A stretch of DNA of 64,000 nucleotides from CAIWHR01 sp963713275 (GTDB lineage: Bacteria > Pseudomonadota > Gammaproteobacteria > Burkholderiales > Casimicrobiaceae), in the NCBI GenBank assembly GCA_963713275.1, contig CAVQLG010000021.1:186001-250000 (forward strand). The letters are read 5' to 3'. The position numbers and the translations under genes are program-made. A model generated the notes under the pieces. That model was not told the DNA's origin. It saw nothing but the letters and a program-made list of their open reading frames with translations, and did not search any database. Shown piece after piece: positions 35,649 through 44,147 of the stretch. Numbering within the stretch: position 1 is the first letter of the stretch; each line of letters starts with the position of its first letter.

Positions 35649-36125
35649 ATGAGCCAGCAGTCCGTACGCGCGTTCTTCGCTTCCCGCAATCTGAACCTGC
35701 CGATCATCGAGCTCGAGGTCAGCACCGCGACCGTGGCGCTCGCCGCCGAGGCGCATGGGGTCGAGCCCGGGCGGATCGCCAAGACCCTCGCCTTTCGCCT
35801 TGGCGACGGCCGCGCGATCGTCCTCGTGGCGCGCGGGGACGCGCGGATCGACAACCGGAAGTTCAAGACCGTCTTCGGCAAGGGCCGCATGCTGCCGCCC
35901 GACGCCGTCGTCGCGCTGACCGGGCACCCGGTCGGCGGTGTCTGTCCGTTCGGCCTCGCGCAGCCGCTGCCGGTCTATCTGGATCGGTCGCTGCGGGACT
36001 TCGACGAGGTGCTCCCCGCGGCCGGCGCCGTCCACACCGCGGTGCGGATGAGCCCGGCGCTGCTCGCCGAGGTCACGGCCGGCGAGTGGGTCGACGTCTG
36101 CGCGGCGCTGCCGGGCACACCGTAG
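35649..36125 (+). CDS. YbaK/EbsC family aminoacyl-tRNA deacylase
   Basis: This 158-aa protein is related to the ProRS editing domain; family members hydrolyse mischarged Cys-tRNA(Pro) or Ala-tRNA(Pro). Typical blocks are EAHGVEPGRIAKTLAF, NRKFKTVFG with the conserved catalytic lysine, and GHPVGGVCPFGL with the GxxPxG loop. The start at 35649 sits 100 bp after the GH57 gene. The exact tRNA substrate is not inferable from sequence. Confidence 0.92.
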   Translation: MSQQSVRAFFASRNLNLPIIELEVSTATVALAAEAHGVEPGRIAKTLAFRLGDGRAIVLVARGDARIDNRKFKTVFGKGRMLPPDAVVALTGHPVGGVCPFGLAQPLPVYLDRSLRDFDEVLPAAGAVHTAVRMSPALLAEVTAGEWVDVCAALPGTP

Positions 36126-36294
36126 CGGATCAAAGGCGCGCGCAATGCCGTCGCGGTCGCCACCGCACCTGCACCGATTCCTGTCGGCCGGTTCCTCGCG
36201 CTCCATGCGGCGGCGGCAGGAACGGCGGTCGCTTCGGTGGCAGCAGCGACGGAGTAAATGCCTACTGTTGACGAAAAGCGCATGATTGAATCTC

Positions 36295-36429
36295 ATGGAC
36301 CGTGGCCACCCCCGCGGCACGCGGATCCTTCCCATCGCGTCACTGGCGACCCTGCGGTCGCCGCGGTTGTCCCCGGCGGAGGTGGACGACCTCGTCGCGT
36401 TTCTCGAAACACTCAGCGAGGAGACTTAA
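36295..36429 (+). pseudogene. C-terminal remnant of a dihaem cytochrome c peroxidase-like gene
   Basis: A 44-codon frame ends LRSPRLSPAEVDDLVAFLETLSEET. It matches the last helix that closes many MauG/cytochrome c peroxidase and class I cytochrome proteins. No CxxCH motif remains, and nothing upstream in 36126-36294 continues the gene. It ends one base before the SOUL gene. A short functional peptide is unlikely; a truncated remnant is the best explanation. Confidence 0.5.
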
Positions 36430-36430
36430 C

Positions 36431-37090
36431 ATGGACGTGAACGAATCCGGTCCCCGCCAAGCGGCGCAGCGCGTGCGCACGATCGCCCGACTGGCCGGGA
36501 TTGCGCTCGCGCTCGTGCTTGCCCAACCGGCGAAGGCCGTCGAGGAGCCGAGCTACCGCGTGATCGAGTCGGCTCCCCCGATCGAAATCCGCGAGTACGC
36601 AGCGTACGCAGTGGCCGAGACCCGCGTCGCCGGCGAGTTTGCGGACGTCGGCAACACGGGGTTCCGGCGCCTGTTCGGCTACATCTCCGGCGAGAATCGC
36701 GGCTCGACACCGATCGCGATGACGGCACCGGTGACGCAACAGGCCGCGCCCGAGCAGATCGCGATGACGGCGCCGGTGACGCAACAGGCCGACGGGGAAA
36801 GCTACCGGATCGGATTCGTGCTGCCGGCGCCGTACACCGCGGCGAGCGCGCCGGTGCCGACGAGTCCGGACGTGCGCATCGTCGAAATCCCCGCGCGCAG
36901 GGTCGTCGCGATCCGCTACAGCGGGCGCTGGTCGGACGCGAACTATCGCGAGGCGCTGGCCGAACTGCTCGCGTTCGCGCGGGCGAGAAAGCTCGCGCTG
37001 ACCGGGGAGCCGGTGTACGCGCGCTACGATCCGCCGTTCATGCCCTGGTTCCTGCGCCGCAACGAGATCCTAATCGAGATCGCGCCCTGA
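36431..37090 (+). CDS. SOUL family haem-binding protein
   Basis: This is a 219-aa exported protein with a signal peptide (residues 1 to about 36, ending LAQPAKA). The SOUL domain follows: YRVIESAPPIEIREYAAYAVAET, then FRRLFGYISGEN, the MTAPV motif, and PPFMPWFLRRNEILIEIAP at the end. The motif IAMTAPVTQQ occurs twice, at residues 95-104 and 110-119, owing to a 45-nt tandem duplication. SOUL proteins bind haem or porphyrin; the role in bacteria is unknown. The ATG at 36431 is preceded by a GAGGAG block that lies in the upstream remnant. Confidence 0.93.
   Translation: MDVNESGPRQAAQRVRTIARLAGIALALVLAQPAKAVEEPSYRVIESAPPIEIREYAAYAVAETRVAGEFADVGNTGFRRLFGYISGENRGSTPIAMTAPVTQQAAPEQIAMTAPVTQQADGESYRIGFVLPAPYTAASAPVPTSPDVRIVEIPARRVVAIRYSGRWSDANYREALAELLAFARARKLALTGEPVYARYDPPFMPWFLRRNEILIEIAP
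36713..36792 (+). repeat. 45-nt tandem duplication inside the SOUL gene
   Basis: About 33 nearly identical bases encoding IAMTAPVTQQA start at 36713 and again at 36758, one mismatch apart. The shift is a multiple of three, so the frame is kept and the MTAPVTQQ loop is doubled. Confidence 0.85.
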
Positions 37091-37132
37091 CGTCGCGGTC
37101 GACGCGCGGGTGAAGCGATCCGGCCTCCCTGC

Positions 37133-37888
37133 TTACCTGCCGACCGGCGCGCTGGCCGGACCGGGCTGCGGGTAGGCGGGCCGTCGCTCCGGTGACGGCA
37201 CGTAAGGCGCCCGCCCATCGGGCGGAGGACGCAGCTTCAGCCGCCTGGTCGCTTCGTCGGCCCACGCCATCGCCGCGGCCACTTCGGCTGGGCTCATCTC
37301 AATCTGTCTTGGCGGCAGGCCGGAGCCGCGCTGCGCCGTCAGCCGCTGGCCCTCGCCAACCCGCTGCGGCGCCCAGGCGCCGCGGCGCGGCCGGCACCGT
37401 ACCGCGCCGCGGCGGACGACGACCGTCGCCTCCTGCAAGACGCGATCGACGCGCATCAGGAACTCGGTTTCCTCGACGCCGGCCTCCATTGCCTCGCTGT
37501 CGGCGCGGAATCCGCGACCTGAGACGACGCGGTTGAAGATCTCGCCGAAGAAGACGAAGATCGATCCGACCCGCACCCGCGTCATCGGCCTCATGTAGAC
37601 GTCGTCGCCGTTGGAGAACTCGATCAGGGCAACGTTGTCCTCGCCGGTCTCGATCTCGTCGCCGGCCCGCAGATTCATCCCGTGCGCGTACGCGATGCCC
37701 CGCCCGTCGCGCCACACCCTCGCTCCCGCGTCGGCGTAGAGCCGCGCGATCCACCCCGGCGCGGGCGCCGGCCCCGGGGCGGGGCGTGCGATCGGCTGAC
37801 ACGCCGCGGCGGCGACGACGCAACCGGCGCCGAGCCGCAAGAAGCGGCGCCGCGTGGCGGTGAGAATGGGTTCACTGCGCTTGTCCAT
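37133..37888 (-). CDS. FecR domain-containing lipoprotein
   Basis: This 251-aa exported protein has a twin-arginine leader (TRRRFLRLG) leading to a lipobox-like AAAAC with C30 as likely lipid site. A FecR domain follows (about residues 60-165): LRAGDEIETGEDNVALIEFSNGDDVYMRP, then VGSIFVFFGEIFNRVV. A proline-rich tail ends the protein. FecR domains are periplasmic sensors, often paired with CHASE2 receptors. The start at 37888 (AAGGAG 9 nt upstream) lies inside the 3' end of the TIR-CHASE2 gene, so the two are coupled. Confidence 0.88.
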   Translation of the reverse strand: MDKRSEPILTATRRRFLRLGAGCVVAAAACQPIARPAPGPAPAPGWIARLYADAGARVWRDGRGIAYAHGMNLRAGDEIETGEDNVALIEFSNGDDVYMRPMTRVRVGSIFVFFGEIFNRVVSGRGFRADSEAMEAGVEETEFLMRVDRVLQEATVVVRRGAVRCRPRRGAWAPQRVGEGQRLTAQRGSGLPPRQIEMSPAEVAAAMAWADEATRRLKLRPPPDGRAPYVPSPERRPAYPQPGPASAPVGR

Positions 37889-39560
37889 GGCGCCATCTCC
37901 TTTCGAGCAGGCCGAACGCCCAATACGCGACCAGGAAGGCAACGACTTGATACACCGCATTGATCAACACGAGCCACCGCGCGTACACGAGCACCGCTGC
38001 TCCAAGATATGCCAATACGGCGCCGACCGCGAGCCAGATGCGTAGGCGCGCCAGTCGCGCGGGCCGCCACAGCCGAAGGGCGACCGCAAGCGCCGCCAGG
38101 AACAGCATGAGCCCCCATTGCGCCCAGAGGCCCAGGTAGGTCACGGTGCGCCCTTCGAGGATGGCGCTCACGGCGTCGGCGTGAAACTCGAAGCCGTAAC
38201 GCGTGCCGCCCGCATCCAAGCGCGTGATTACCTTGTCCTGCGGGTGGCGCACCCCGACCAGCACGATCATCTCCTTGAACTCGGGGTCCGGAAAGACCCG
38301 ACGCGCGAGCACTTGGGCAGCGCTTTTCTGGAATGCCCCATCGCGCAGCCGCTCGCGGGTCGATAGCGGGAACAGCAGCGCCGCGCCGACGTCGCCCTCC
38401 ATCAGCGCCGGACACTCCGAGCGACCCTCGCGTATGCGCTCCAGGTGGGAGTAGGGGATGCTGCGGCGAGTCGCGGCTCGTAGGTCGAGATCGATCTTTG
38501 CGATGTCGGTGCGCACCTGCCCGATGCCGACCGGTCCGAAGGCGGCCACGAGCGGGAGGGCCGGCAGCGACACACCGTCGCGCTCGACCGCCAGGAACCC
38601 CAGGGTGGCGAGGCCCAGTCGCCGGGCGATGCAGACGCTGCCCAGCGCGGCTCCCGTCTCGACCAAGCCCGGAAACGCCACCGGCCGGCCGGCCTCGATG
38701 GCATTGAAGCCGAACGCGACGTCGGTGCCGCGCTCGCGTGCGGCACGGATGGCATCGAGCAGTACGGCGTCATGCGGCGTGCTACGCCGGAAGAAGACGT
38801 CGAAGACCACACGCCTGGCACCCAGCCGCGACAAGGCGTCGATCAACGCGGCGTTGTCGGCGCGCGCGGTGCCATCGAGCGCTCGCTGCTCGTCATGCTC
38901 CTTGGCCACGAGCACCAACTGCCTGCTCGGCCGGTTGTCGACCACGAGGTCGCCGAGCAGCATGGTGGCGTTGGCGACGAGGCTGTCGAGCCGCAGCAGG
39001 TCGAACAGGCTGACCGAGGCGAGGAAGAACGCCGCCAGCGTCACCGCCGGCACAAGTACCGGCGCGACGCGCATGAGGCGCCGCGCCAGCTGCGCTTCGC
39101 GGAGTTGGTCGACCAGCCGCCTGCGGCCTATGGCCTCGACCAGCGCCTCGATGTCCTTCTCGAAGCGCGCGTTGGAGAGCGGGATGGCCTGCAACTCGGC
39201 AAGCGGCTTCAACGGCTCCGGCAGCCGCGCGGCGGCGGGCAGGCCGGCGGCGCCGACCAGCAGCGGGATCACGCGCTTGCCGCGCCTGAGGGCCTCGGCG
39301 ATCTCCCAGCGCACCCAATCCTCGGGCTGCGCGAGGCGGCGCTCCAATTCGTCGAGCCAGCGGTCGCCGATGATCACCACCACGGTGTCCGCCCAGTTCA
39401 GGCGGCGATCGAGTTCCCGGCGCCACGGCTCGCCGCCCTCAATGCCGGCGACATCCATGAAGACGGCATCCGGCGAGAACCACTGCTCGAGCCGCGCACG
39501 CAAGAGCTGCGTGGCCTCCCACGCGTCGTCGCGGCGATAGTTCAGGAATATGTTGGACAT
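37872..39560 (-). CDS. TIR-CHASE2 membrane receptor
   Basis: This is a 562-aa protein with a cytoplasmic TIR domain (about residues 1-145) joined to a CHASE2 sensor. TIR marks are NIFLNYRRDD, VFMDVAGIEGGEPW, ADTVVVIIGDRWLD, and WVRWEIAEAL, where E86 is the candidate catalytic glutamate. One membrane helix (about 165-187) leads to a periplasmic CHASE2 domain (about 195-470; DNRPSRQLVLVAKEHDEQR, RRVVFDVFFRRS). Three C-terminal helices follow (about 476-498, 508-527, 530-551). CHASE2 normally carries its output domain after the last helix; here nothing follows and TIR is at the front. The start is the ATG at 39560. It is coupled to a FecR gene. Confidence 0.9.
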   Translation of the reverse strand: MSNIFLNYRRDDAWEATQLLRARLEQWFSPDAVFMDVAGIEGGEPWRRELDRRLNWADTVVVIIGDRWLDELERRLAQPEDWVRWEIAEALRRGKRVIPLLVGAAGLPAAARLPEPLKPLAELQAIPLSNARFEKDIEALVEAIGRRRLVDQLREAQLARRLMRVAPVLVPAVTLAAFFLASVSLFDLLRLDSLVANATMLLGDLVVDNRPSRQLVLVAKEHDEQRALDGTARADNAALIDALSRLGARRVVFDVFFRRSTPHDAVLLDAIRAARERGTDVAFGFNAIEAGRPVAFPGLVETGAALGSVCIARRLGLATLGFLAVERDGVSLPALPLVAAFGPVGIGQVRTDIAKIDLDLRAATRRSIPYSHLERIREGRSECPALMEGDVGAALLFPLSTRERLRDGAFQKSAAQVLARRVFPDPEFKEMIVLVGVRHPQDKVITRLDAGGTRYGFEFHADAVSAILEGRTVTYLGLWAQWGLMLFLAALAVALRLWRPARLARLRIWLAVGAVLAYLGAAVLVYARWLVLINAVYQVVAFLVAYWAFGLLERRWRHGQAQ

Positions 39561-39950
39561 CGGCCGGGTGACGACCACACACCAAGGCCCATACGCCGAA
39601 GGTTCGCCACCCCAGACGACAGGATAGCGCCTGTTGATGCGTGCGCTCGGAAGCCCGGCAACGAGATCGTCTCGGCGAAAGCATCCGGAGCGCTGCGCGG
39701 GATGCGTCCCGCCGGCCACGCGAGGTGGTCACCCCCGCGGACGCGCCGGGCGCTCTTCTGGAGCATGCACCGAAGCGGGCCGCTGGCTGGGCGGCATTGC
39801 CCTCGAGCGTGGCACGCCAATCGACGACGCTCCAATCGCCGGTTCGTGGACAGGAGGGGACCGCCGCATCAGCATCCCTGCCGAGCCGCGCCTGTTCGAC
39901 CGAGGTCTTCAAGAATCCTCGCCACGAGCGCGGTCCAGCCGGTCTGATGA
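39561..39950. other. Intergenic region upstream of the TIR-CHASE2 gene
   Basis: No gene recognised in these 390 bases. It should hold the leftward promoter of the TIR-CHASE2/FecR pair. Short rightward frames are arginine-rich shadows. One reads VFKNPRHERGP near 39907, vaguely like a phage terminase small-subunit start, but nothing supports it. Confidence 0.4.
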
Positions 39951-40226
39951 CTCGCACCAAGGCCGCAGCCGGTTTCGCGGTGGAACCTGACCGAACCGGG
40001 TGAAGCGTGGGCGGTGGCGTTCGACATCGCACGGCGCATCCGTCGGGCCGCACCGTTGGGGGTGTCGGGCCGTATGAAGTCCTGGGTGGTCGCCCGCCAG
40101 CAGGGCGAGGCGGCGGTGCTGGCGTGTCTGCTTCCCGAACTCGAGTCGGTGACGGCGAACGAGGGCGTCAAGGAAGGTCTGGCTTCGTTCCTGCAGCGCC
40201 GGGACGCCTTCTTCGAGGGCCGTTGA
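39951..40226 (+). pseudogene. Enoyl-CoA hydratase (crotonase), C-terminal remnant
   Basis: The frame ending at 40226 reads GEAWAVAFDIARRI, then LACLLPELESVTANEGVKEGLASFLQRR. This matches the last 70 or so residues of crotonase-family proteins, where the C-terminal helix packs against the next subunit. The N-terminal two thirds, with the oxyanion hole and catalytic residues, are missing, and stops occur upstream at 39945-39950. It lies next to the hydroxyacyl-CoA dehydrogenase/thiolase pair, so it may be what is left of a fuller beta-oxidation cluster. Confidence 0.6.
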
Positions 40227-40377
40227 TGACGTTTCCGGCGTGCACCGACGATGGTGGCGTGCCGCGTAGCCTAGCCGGAATCGCCTCGCCCTCCTGACCC
40301 TCATGGGCCATTTCCGCTGCTTCCCTTAATCCAGGTCAACGGATGGGGGCATTTATCCCCGGGGACCCGCAATTCGC

Positions 40378-40406
40378 TTGATAATTTCCACCCGAAGCGG
40401 TAGAAA
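40378..40406 (+). promoter_or_regulatory. Predicted promoter of the CBS-domain gene
   Basis: TTGATA (40378-40383) and TAGAAA (40401-40406) are spaced by 17 nt in an AT-richer patch of an otherwise GC-rich region. The predicted start, near 40413, would leave a leader of about 100 nt before the CBS gene at 40512. Confidence 0.4.
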
Positions 40407-40511
40407 ACTGTGGCGCTTAGCGGGGAACGCAGCCGTGCCCCGTACGGTCAGCGATGACTATCACGGCCGGTTTGATACGGGACTACGACCAAATCCAGTC
40501 AGGAGACACAT

Positions 40512-40982
40512 ATGGCGGTAATCAAGTCAATAATGAAGACTGATCTTCATGTGGCTAACGTGGGCGAGGACGTTGCGAAGGTGTCCGAGAAGATGGGGGC
40601 CCAGAATGAAGGGGCCGTTCTGGTGCTCGATCAAGGCAGGCTGGCAGGCATCTTCTCCGAACGCGACCTGCTGACAAAGGTGATTTCCAAAGGCTTGAAC
40701 CCGGCGTCCGTCAAGGTGGAAGCCGTCATGACCCGCAACCCCATCACGGTGACGACAGATACCCACATCCGCGATTGTATCCGGCTCGTGCGCGAGAAAG
40801 GTTTCCGCCATCTCCCCGTGGTCGACGGCAAGGGAGCGGCGGTCGGCATCATTTCAACACGGGATTTTCTGCAGTTCATCGTCGACGCCCTCGAAAACCT
40901 GATCGACGAGGCCGACTACAAGGACCAGCTCGAGCAGGGCGTGGATCCCTACGACCTGATCGGCGGCAGCTACTCTCGTTAA
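40512..40982 (+). CDS. CBS domain-containing protein
   Basis: This 156-aa protein is essentially a pair of CBS domains: first DLHVANVGEDVAKVSEKM to about residue 60, second VMTRNPITVTTDTHIRDCIRLV to about 135. The turn GIFSERDLL and its partner GIISTRDFLQ are typical. Such modules bind adenosine nucleotides and act as energy sensors. No catalytic domain is attached, so the partner is unknown. AGGAGA precedes the ATG. It heads a block whose codon use is less GC-rich than the surrounding core genes. Confidence 0.9.
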   Translation: MAVIKSIMKTDLHVANVGEDVAKVSEKMGAQNEGAVLVLDQGRLAGIFSERDLLTKVISKGLNPASVKVEAVMTRNPITVTTDTHIRDCIRLVREKGFRHLPVVDGKGAAVGIISTRDFLQFIVDALENLIDEADYKDQLEQGVDPYDLIGGSYSR

Positions 40983-41169
40983 TCTAGCGTCGGGTTGCGC
41001 TGGCGTCCGGTACTGGCAAGGCGAAGCGCCCAATGGACGAGTTTCGTCATTGCCCCTGGTTCACGCGCGATGTGCCAGGTGATCGCGGTGCGAGCTGGTC
41101 GGCAGTCGGGTGCCGTGGATCGCGGGCAGCGGATCCGGTGACCCTTTTCATGCGCAGGGGAGATCATTC

Positions 41170-42465
41170 ATGAGTCGAGTTATACAGAAAGTGGCTTTGC
41201 TGGGCGCCAATGGAACCATGGGTTATGGCAGCGGCGCGTTGTTCACCCGCGCCGATTGCGAGGTCGCGTTCCTGGCCCGTACCCGGGACAAGGCGCAGGC
41301 GGGACTGGATGCCGCGCGGGCTCAGGTCCGGTCGGTGTCGGTGGGCAACAAGGTGACCGTCGGCAGCTATGACGAAGACCTCGCGGCTTCGGTGAAGGAT
41401 GCCGATCTCATCTTCGAAGCGGTCGCCGAGGACATGGCCGTCAAGGACGAGATCTTCAGCAAGGTCGACAAGTACCGGAGGCCGGATTCGATCGTCGCCA
41501 CGGTCTCTTCGGGACTGTCGATCTCCAAGTTGGCCGAGAATCGCAGCGATTCGTTCAAAAAGCACTTTCTCGGCCTCCACTATTTCAATCCGCCCAACGT
41601 CATTGTCGGTACCGAGCTGATTCCCTCCGAGTACACCGACCCGGCGCTGGTCGACTTCCTGATGCAATGGTGTACGCGTCACCAGAACCGCGTCATGGTG
41701 AAGACGGCCAACACCCCCGGGTTCGCCGGCAACCGGGTCGGTTTCAAGGTGTTGAACGAAGCTGCGCAACTGGCGGAGAAGTATGGTCCTGTCTACATCG
41801 ACTACCTGATCGGGCCCTACACCGGCCGCGCCCTGCCGCCGCTGGCCACCATCGACCTGGTCGGCTTCGATGTGCACAAGGCGATCGTCGACAACGTGGT
41901 GCAGAACGTGGCGGAAGGCTCCGATGAAGCCATCGCCACCTACCAGCTGCCGGCCTACATGCGCAAGCTGATCGACCAGGGCATCCTCGGAAACAAGACC
42001 GGTGGCGGGTTCTTCAAGCGGGTCAAGAAGGTGCCCCATTACCTGGATATCGCCACCGGAGAGTACAAGCCTTCCTCCACGGTGGAACTCCCGCGCCTGG
42101 AGTTCATGGACACCATGAAGAAACTGCACCGGGTCGGACGCTACAAGGAAGCGATGCAGGTGTTCGCCGCCGCTGACGGCGAGGAAGCCCGGCTGGCGCA
42201 GAAGGTCATCGGTGGCTATATCGCGTACAGCTTCAACCGTGCCGGGGAGATCACCGACGACATCACCGGGATCGACATGATCATGGGGACGGGCTTCAAT
42301 TGGGCTCCTCCGAGTGTTCTCGTGGATCTGATCGGGGTGGAGAACACCGTGAAGATGCTGAAGAGATGTGATCTGGGCGTGCCCGCGCTGCTTCAGAACG
42401 CCGATCCCTCCAAGCCGTTCTTCACCCAGGACGAGAGTCTCGGCAAGTTCTTCGTGGCCAAGTGA
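41170..42465 (+). CDS. 3-hydroxyacyl-CoA dehydrogenase
   Basis: This 431-aa enzyme oxidises 3-hydroxyacyl-CoA with NAD. The N-terminal Rossmann motif is LLGANGTMGYGSG. The catalytic block HFLGLHYFNPPNVIVG holds the active-site histidine, and TPGFAGNRVGFKVLNE is at the domain border. The C-terminal domain is duplicated, as in single-domain long forms. It lies 33 bp before a thiolase; together they form the last two steps of beta-oxidation. The reaction is clear; the chain or ring substrate is not. Confidence 0.92.
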   Translation: MSRVIQKVALLGANGTMGYGSGALFTRADCEVAFLARTRDKAQAGLDAARAQVRSVSVGNKVTVGSYDEDLAASVKDADLIFEAVAEDMAVKDEIFSKVDKYRRPDSIVATVSSGLSISKLAENRSDSFKKHFLGLHYFNPPNVIVGTELIPSEYTDPALVDFLMQWCTRHQNRVMVKTANTPGFAGNRVGFKVLNEAAQLAEKYGPVYIDYLIGPYTGRALPPLATIDLVGFDVHKAIVDNVVQNVAEGSDEAIATYQLPAYMRKLIDQGILGNKTGGGFFKRVKKVPHYLDIATGEYKPSSTVELPRLEFMDTMKKLHRVGRYKEAMQVFAAADGEEARLAQKVIGGYIAYSFNRAGEITDDITGIDMIMGTGFNWAPPSVLVDLIGVENTVKMLKRCDLGVPALLQNADPSKPFFTQDESLGKFFVAK

Positions 42466-42498
42466 GGCAGGTCAGTCAGCTCAACTAGCGAGGCAACC

Positions 42499-43734
42499 AT
42501 GAGTCAAGTCAAGACATACGTACTGGGGGGTTACCAGACTGACTTCGTCAGGAACTGGAGCAAGGAGAACAAGCATCTGATGGCGATGTACCAGGAAGCC
42601 GTCGAAGGCGCCATGAAGGAAGTCGGGATCCAGCCCGAGGAGATCGAAGTGGCCCATGTCGGCAACTTCGCGGCGGAGCTCTACTGCAAGCAGGGCCACC
42701 TCGGGGCCTTCTTCACGCACATCCATCCGGCGTTCCGCGGCCTGCCCACGGCTCGCCACGAAGCGGCCTGTGCCTCGGGCAGTATCGCCATCATGGCGGC
42801 CGACGCCGAAATCGAAGCCGGACGTTATGACCTGGCCTGTGTGCTGGGCGTGGAGCAGATGAAGACCGTCGGTCCGGCGGAGGGCGGTGATTTTCTCGGA
42901 ACTGCCGCTTGGTACGAACTGGAAGCGGCAGGCGTCGAGTTCCCGTTTCCCAAGCTGTTCGGCCGGCTCGGCGACGAGTACGATCGACGTTACGGGCTGA
43001 AGTACGAGTACCTGGCCGAGATCTCGAACATCAATTACTCGAACGCCCGGCTCAACCCCAATGCGCAGACGCGCACCTGGTACATGAACAAGGCGCACGC
43101 CTGCCTGCAGGACGACAACAACCCGCCCGTGGGTGGCCGGGTGCGCATCTCCGACTGCTCGCAGGTGACCGATGGTGCCGCAGCGATCTTCCTGGCCTCG
43201 GAGAAGTTCGCGAAGGTCTGGGCCAAGCGCAACAACAAGAAGCTGTCCGAGATTCCCTACATCAAGGGCTGGGGTCACCACACCTCGCCGATGCTGCTGA
43301 CCGACAAGTTCCTGGAGAGCAAGGATCTGCCCTACGTCCTGCCGCATGTTCGCGCGACCGTCACCGATGCCTTCAAGCGAGCGGGCATGGCCGACGTCAG
43401 CGCGATCGACGGGATCGAAACGCATGATTGCTTCACCACCTCGGAGTACATGGCAATCGATCACTTTGGTCTCACCAAGCCCGGCGAGAGCTGGAAGGCC
43501 ATCGAGGAGGGCGTCATCCGTCTGGACGGCAAGTGCCCGATCAACCCCAGCGGTGGTCTGATTGGCGCCGGCCACCCGGTAGGTGCCACCGGAACACGGC
43601 AAGTGCTCGACTGCTTCCGGCAGGTGACCGGTACCGCAGGTGATTACCAGATCAAGGGTGCGCGCAACATGGCCACCCTCAACATAGGTGGTTCCGGCAC
43701 GACCAGCGTCTCCTTCATCGTGGGTGTGGACTGA
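42499..43734 (+). CDS. SCP2/SCPx-type thiolase (acetyl-CoA acetyltransferase family)
   Basis: This is a 411-aa thiolase-like protein. The nucleophile is C91 in HEAACASGSIA. HDCFTTSEY and INPSGGLIGAGHPVGATG hold the conserved histidines. The usual C-terminal CxG cysteine is replaced by NIGGSG, which is typical of the SCP-x/SCP2 thiolase group. Members act on branched or bulky acyl-CoA such as sterol side chains, although acetoacetyl-CoA is also possible. It follows the 3-hydroxyacyl-CoA dehydrogenase gene by 33 bp and is probably co-transcribed. Confidence 0.9.
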   Translation: MSQVKTYVLGGYQTDFVRNWSKENKHLMAMYQEAVEGAMKEVGIQPEEIEVAHVGNFAAELYCKQGHLGAFFTHIHPAFRGLPTARHEAACASGSIAIMAADAEIEAGRYDLACVLGVEQMKTVGPAEGGDFLGTAAWYELEAAGVEFPFPKLFGRLGDEYDRRYGLKYEYLAEISNINYSNARLNPNAQTRTWYMNKAHACLQDDNNPPVGGRVRISDCSQVTDGAAAIFLASEKFAKVWAKRNNKKLSEIPYIKGWGHHTSPMLLTDKFLESKDLPYVLPHVRATVTDAFKRAGMADVSAIDGIETHDCFTTSEYMAIDHFGLTKPGESWKAIEEGVIRLDGKCPINPSGGLIGAGHPVGATGTRQVLDCFRQVTGTAGDYQIKGARNMATLNIGGSGTTSVSFIVGVD

Positions 43735-43881
43735 GCGCCTGTGAAGAAATCGTCGCGAGCGCCCGGAGTGCAAGGCGCGAATGATGCGAGCGACGAGACA
43801 TATCAAGTGGATAGGCGAGGAGTGAGCGAGTGAGCAACGCAGCAATCCGGGCGCGCAGCAGATTCATTCACAGGCTCTGAG
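43731..43881. repeat. Long imperfect inverted repeat after the thiolase gene
   Basis: The left arm (43731 to about 43766, starting CTGAGCGCCTGTGAA) is mirrored by the right arm (about 43848-43881, ending TTCACAGGCTCTGAG). About 80 nt of GAGCGA-rich sequence lies between. The left arm overlaps the thiolase stop codon. It could be a repeat element or a large transcript-end hairpin; no transposase is nearby. Confidence 0.6.
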
Positions 43882-43885
43882 TGCT

Positions 43886-43918
43886 CCGGGCCGCCATTGG
43901 GTAACGATGGCGGCCCGG
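43886..43918. terminator. Strong 12-bp hairpin, possible bidirectional terminator
   Basis: A perfect stem (43886-43897 with 43907-43918) and 9-nt loop follow the inverted repeat. No T-tract is present on either side. It lies between the rightward thiolase and the leftward DUF2817 gene, so it may stop both transcripts with Rho or act as an RNA-stabilising structure. Confidence 0.45.
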
Positions 43919-44147
43919 CAGTGGCGGATTCGATGGCCGCGAGAACTGCGGGGCTCGACGGGCACCCTCGGGGGGAATTCGCGCTCCGGCGCGCCGCGCA
44001 GGAGTTTGGCACGCTGCTGGCTGGCGCCGATGGCCACAGCCTTGACCGGGAGCTCACCGAGCAACGGCTGATCGAGGCGGTCGGTCGCCTGCTCGCGCGC
44101 TCGGGCTTCGCGGCGCGGAGCATCAACGCGCTCGCGCACGCGGCCGC
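43919..44147. other. Spacer with an unassigned rightward frame
   Basis: A rightward frame (ATG at 43933, stop at 44262) encodes helical sequence such as RLIEAVGRLLARSG, but it overlaps the 3' end of the leftward gene by 115 nt and matches no family I know. I do not call it a gene. Confidence 0.3.

Noticed and set aside
36268..36299. TTGACG-like promoter element before the cytochrome remnant
   Set aside because: No acceptable -10 at the right distance.
39900..39975. VFKNPRHERGP motif, similar to the start of phage terminase small subunits
   Set aside because: Only about ten residues match, followed by stops and no other phage genes nearby.
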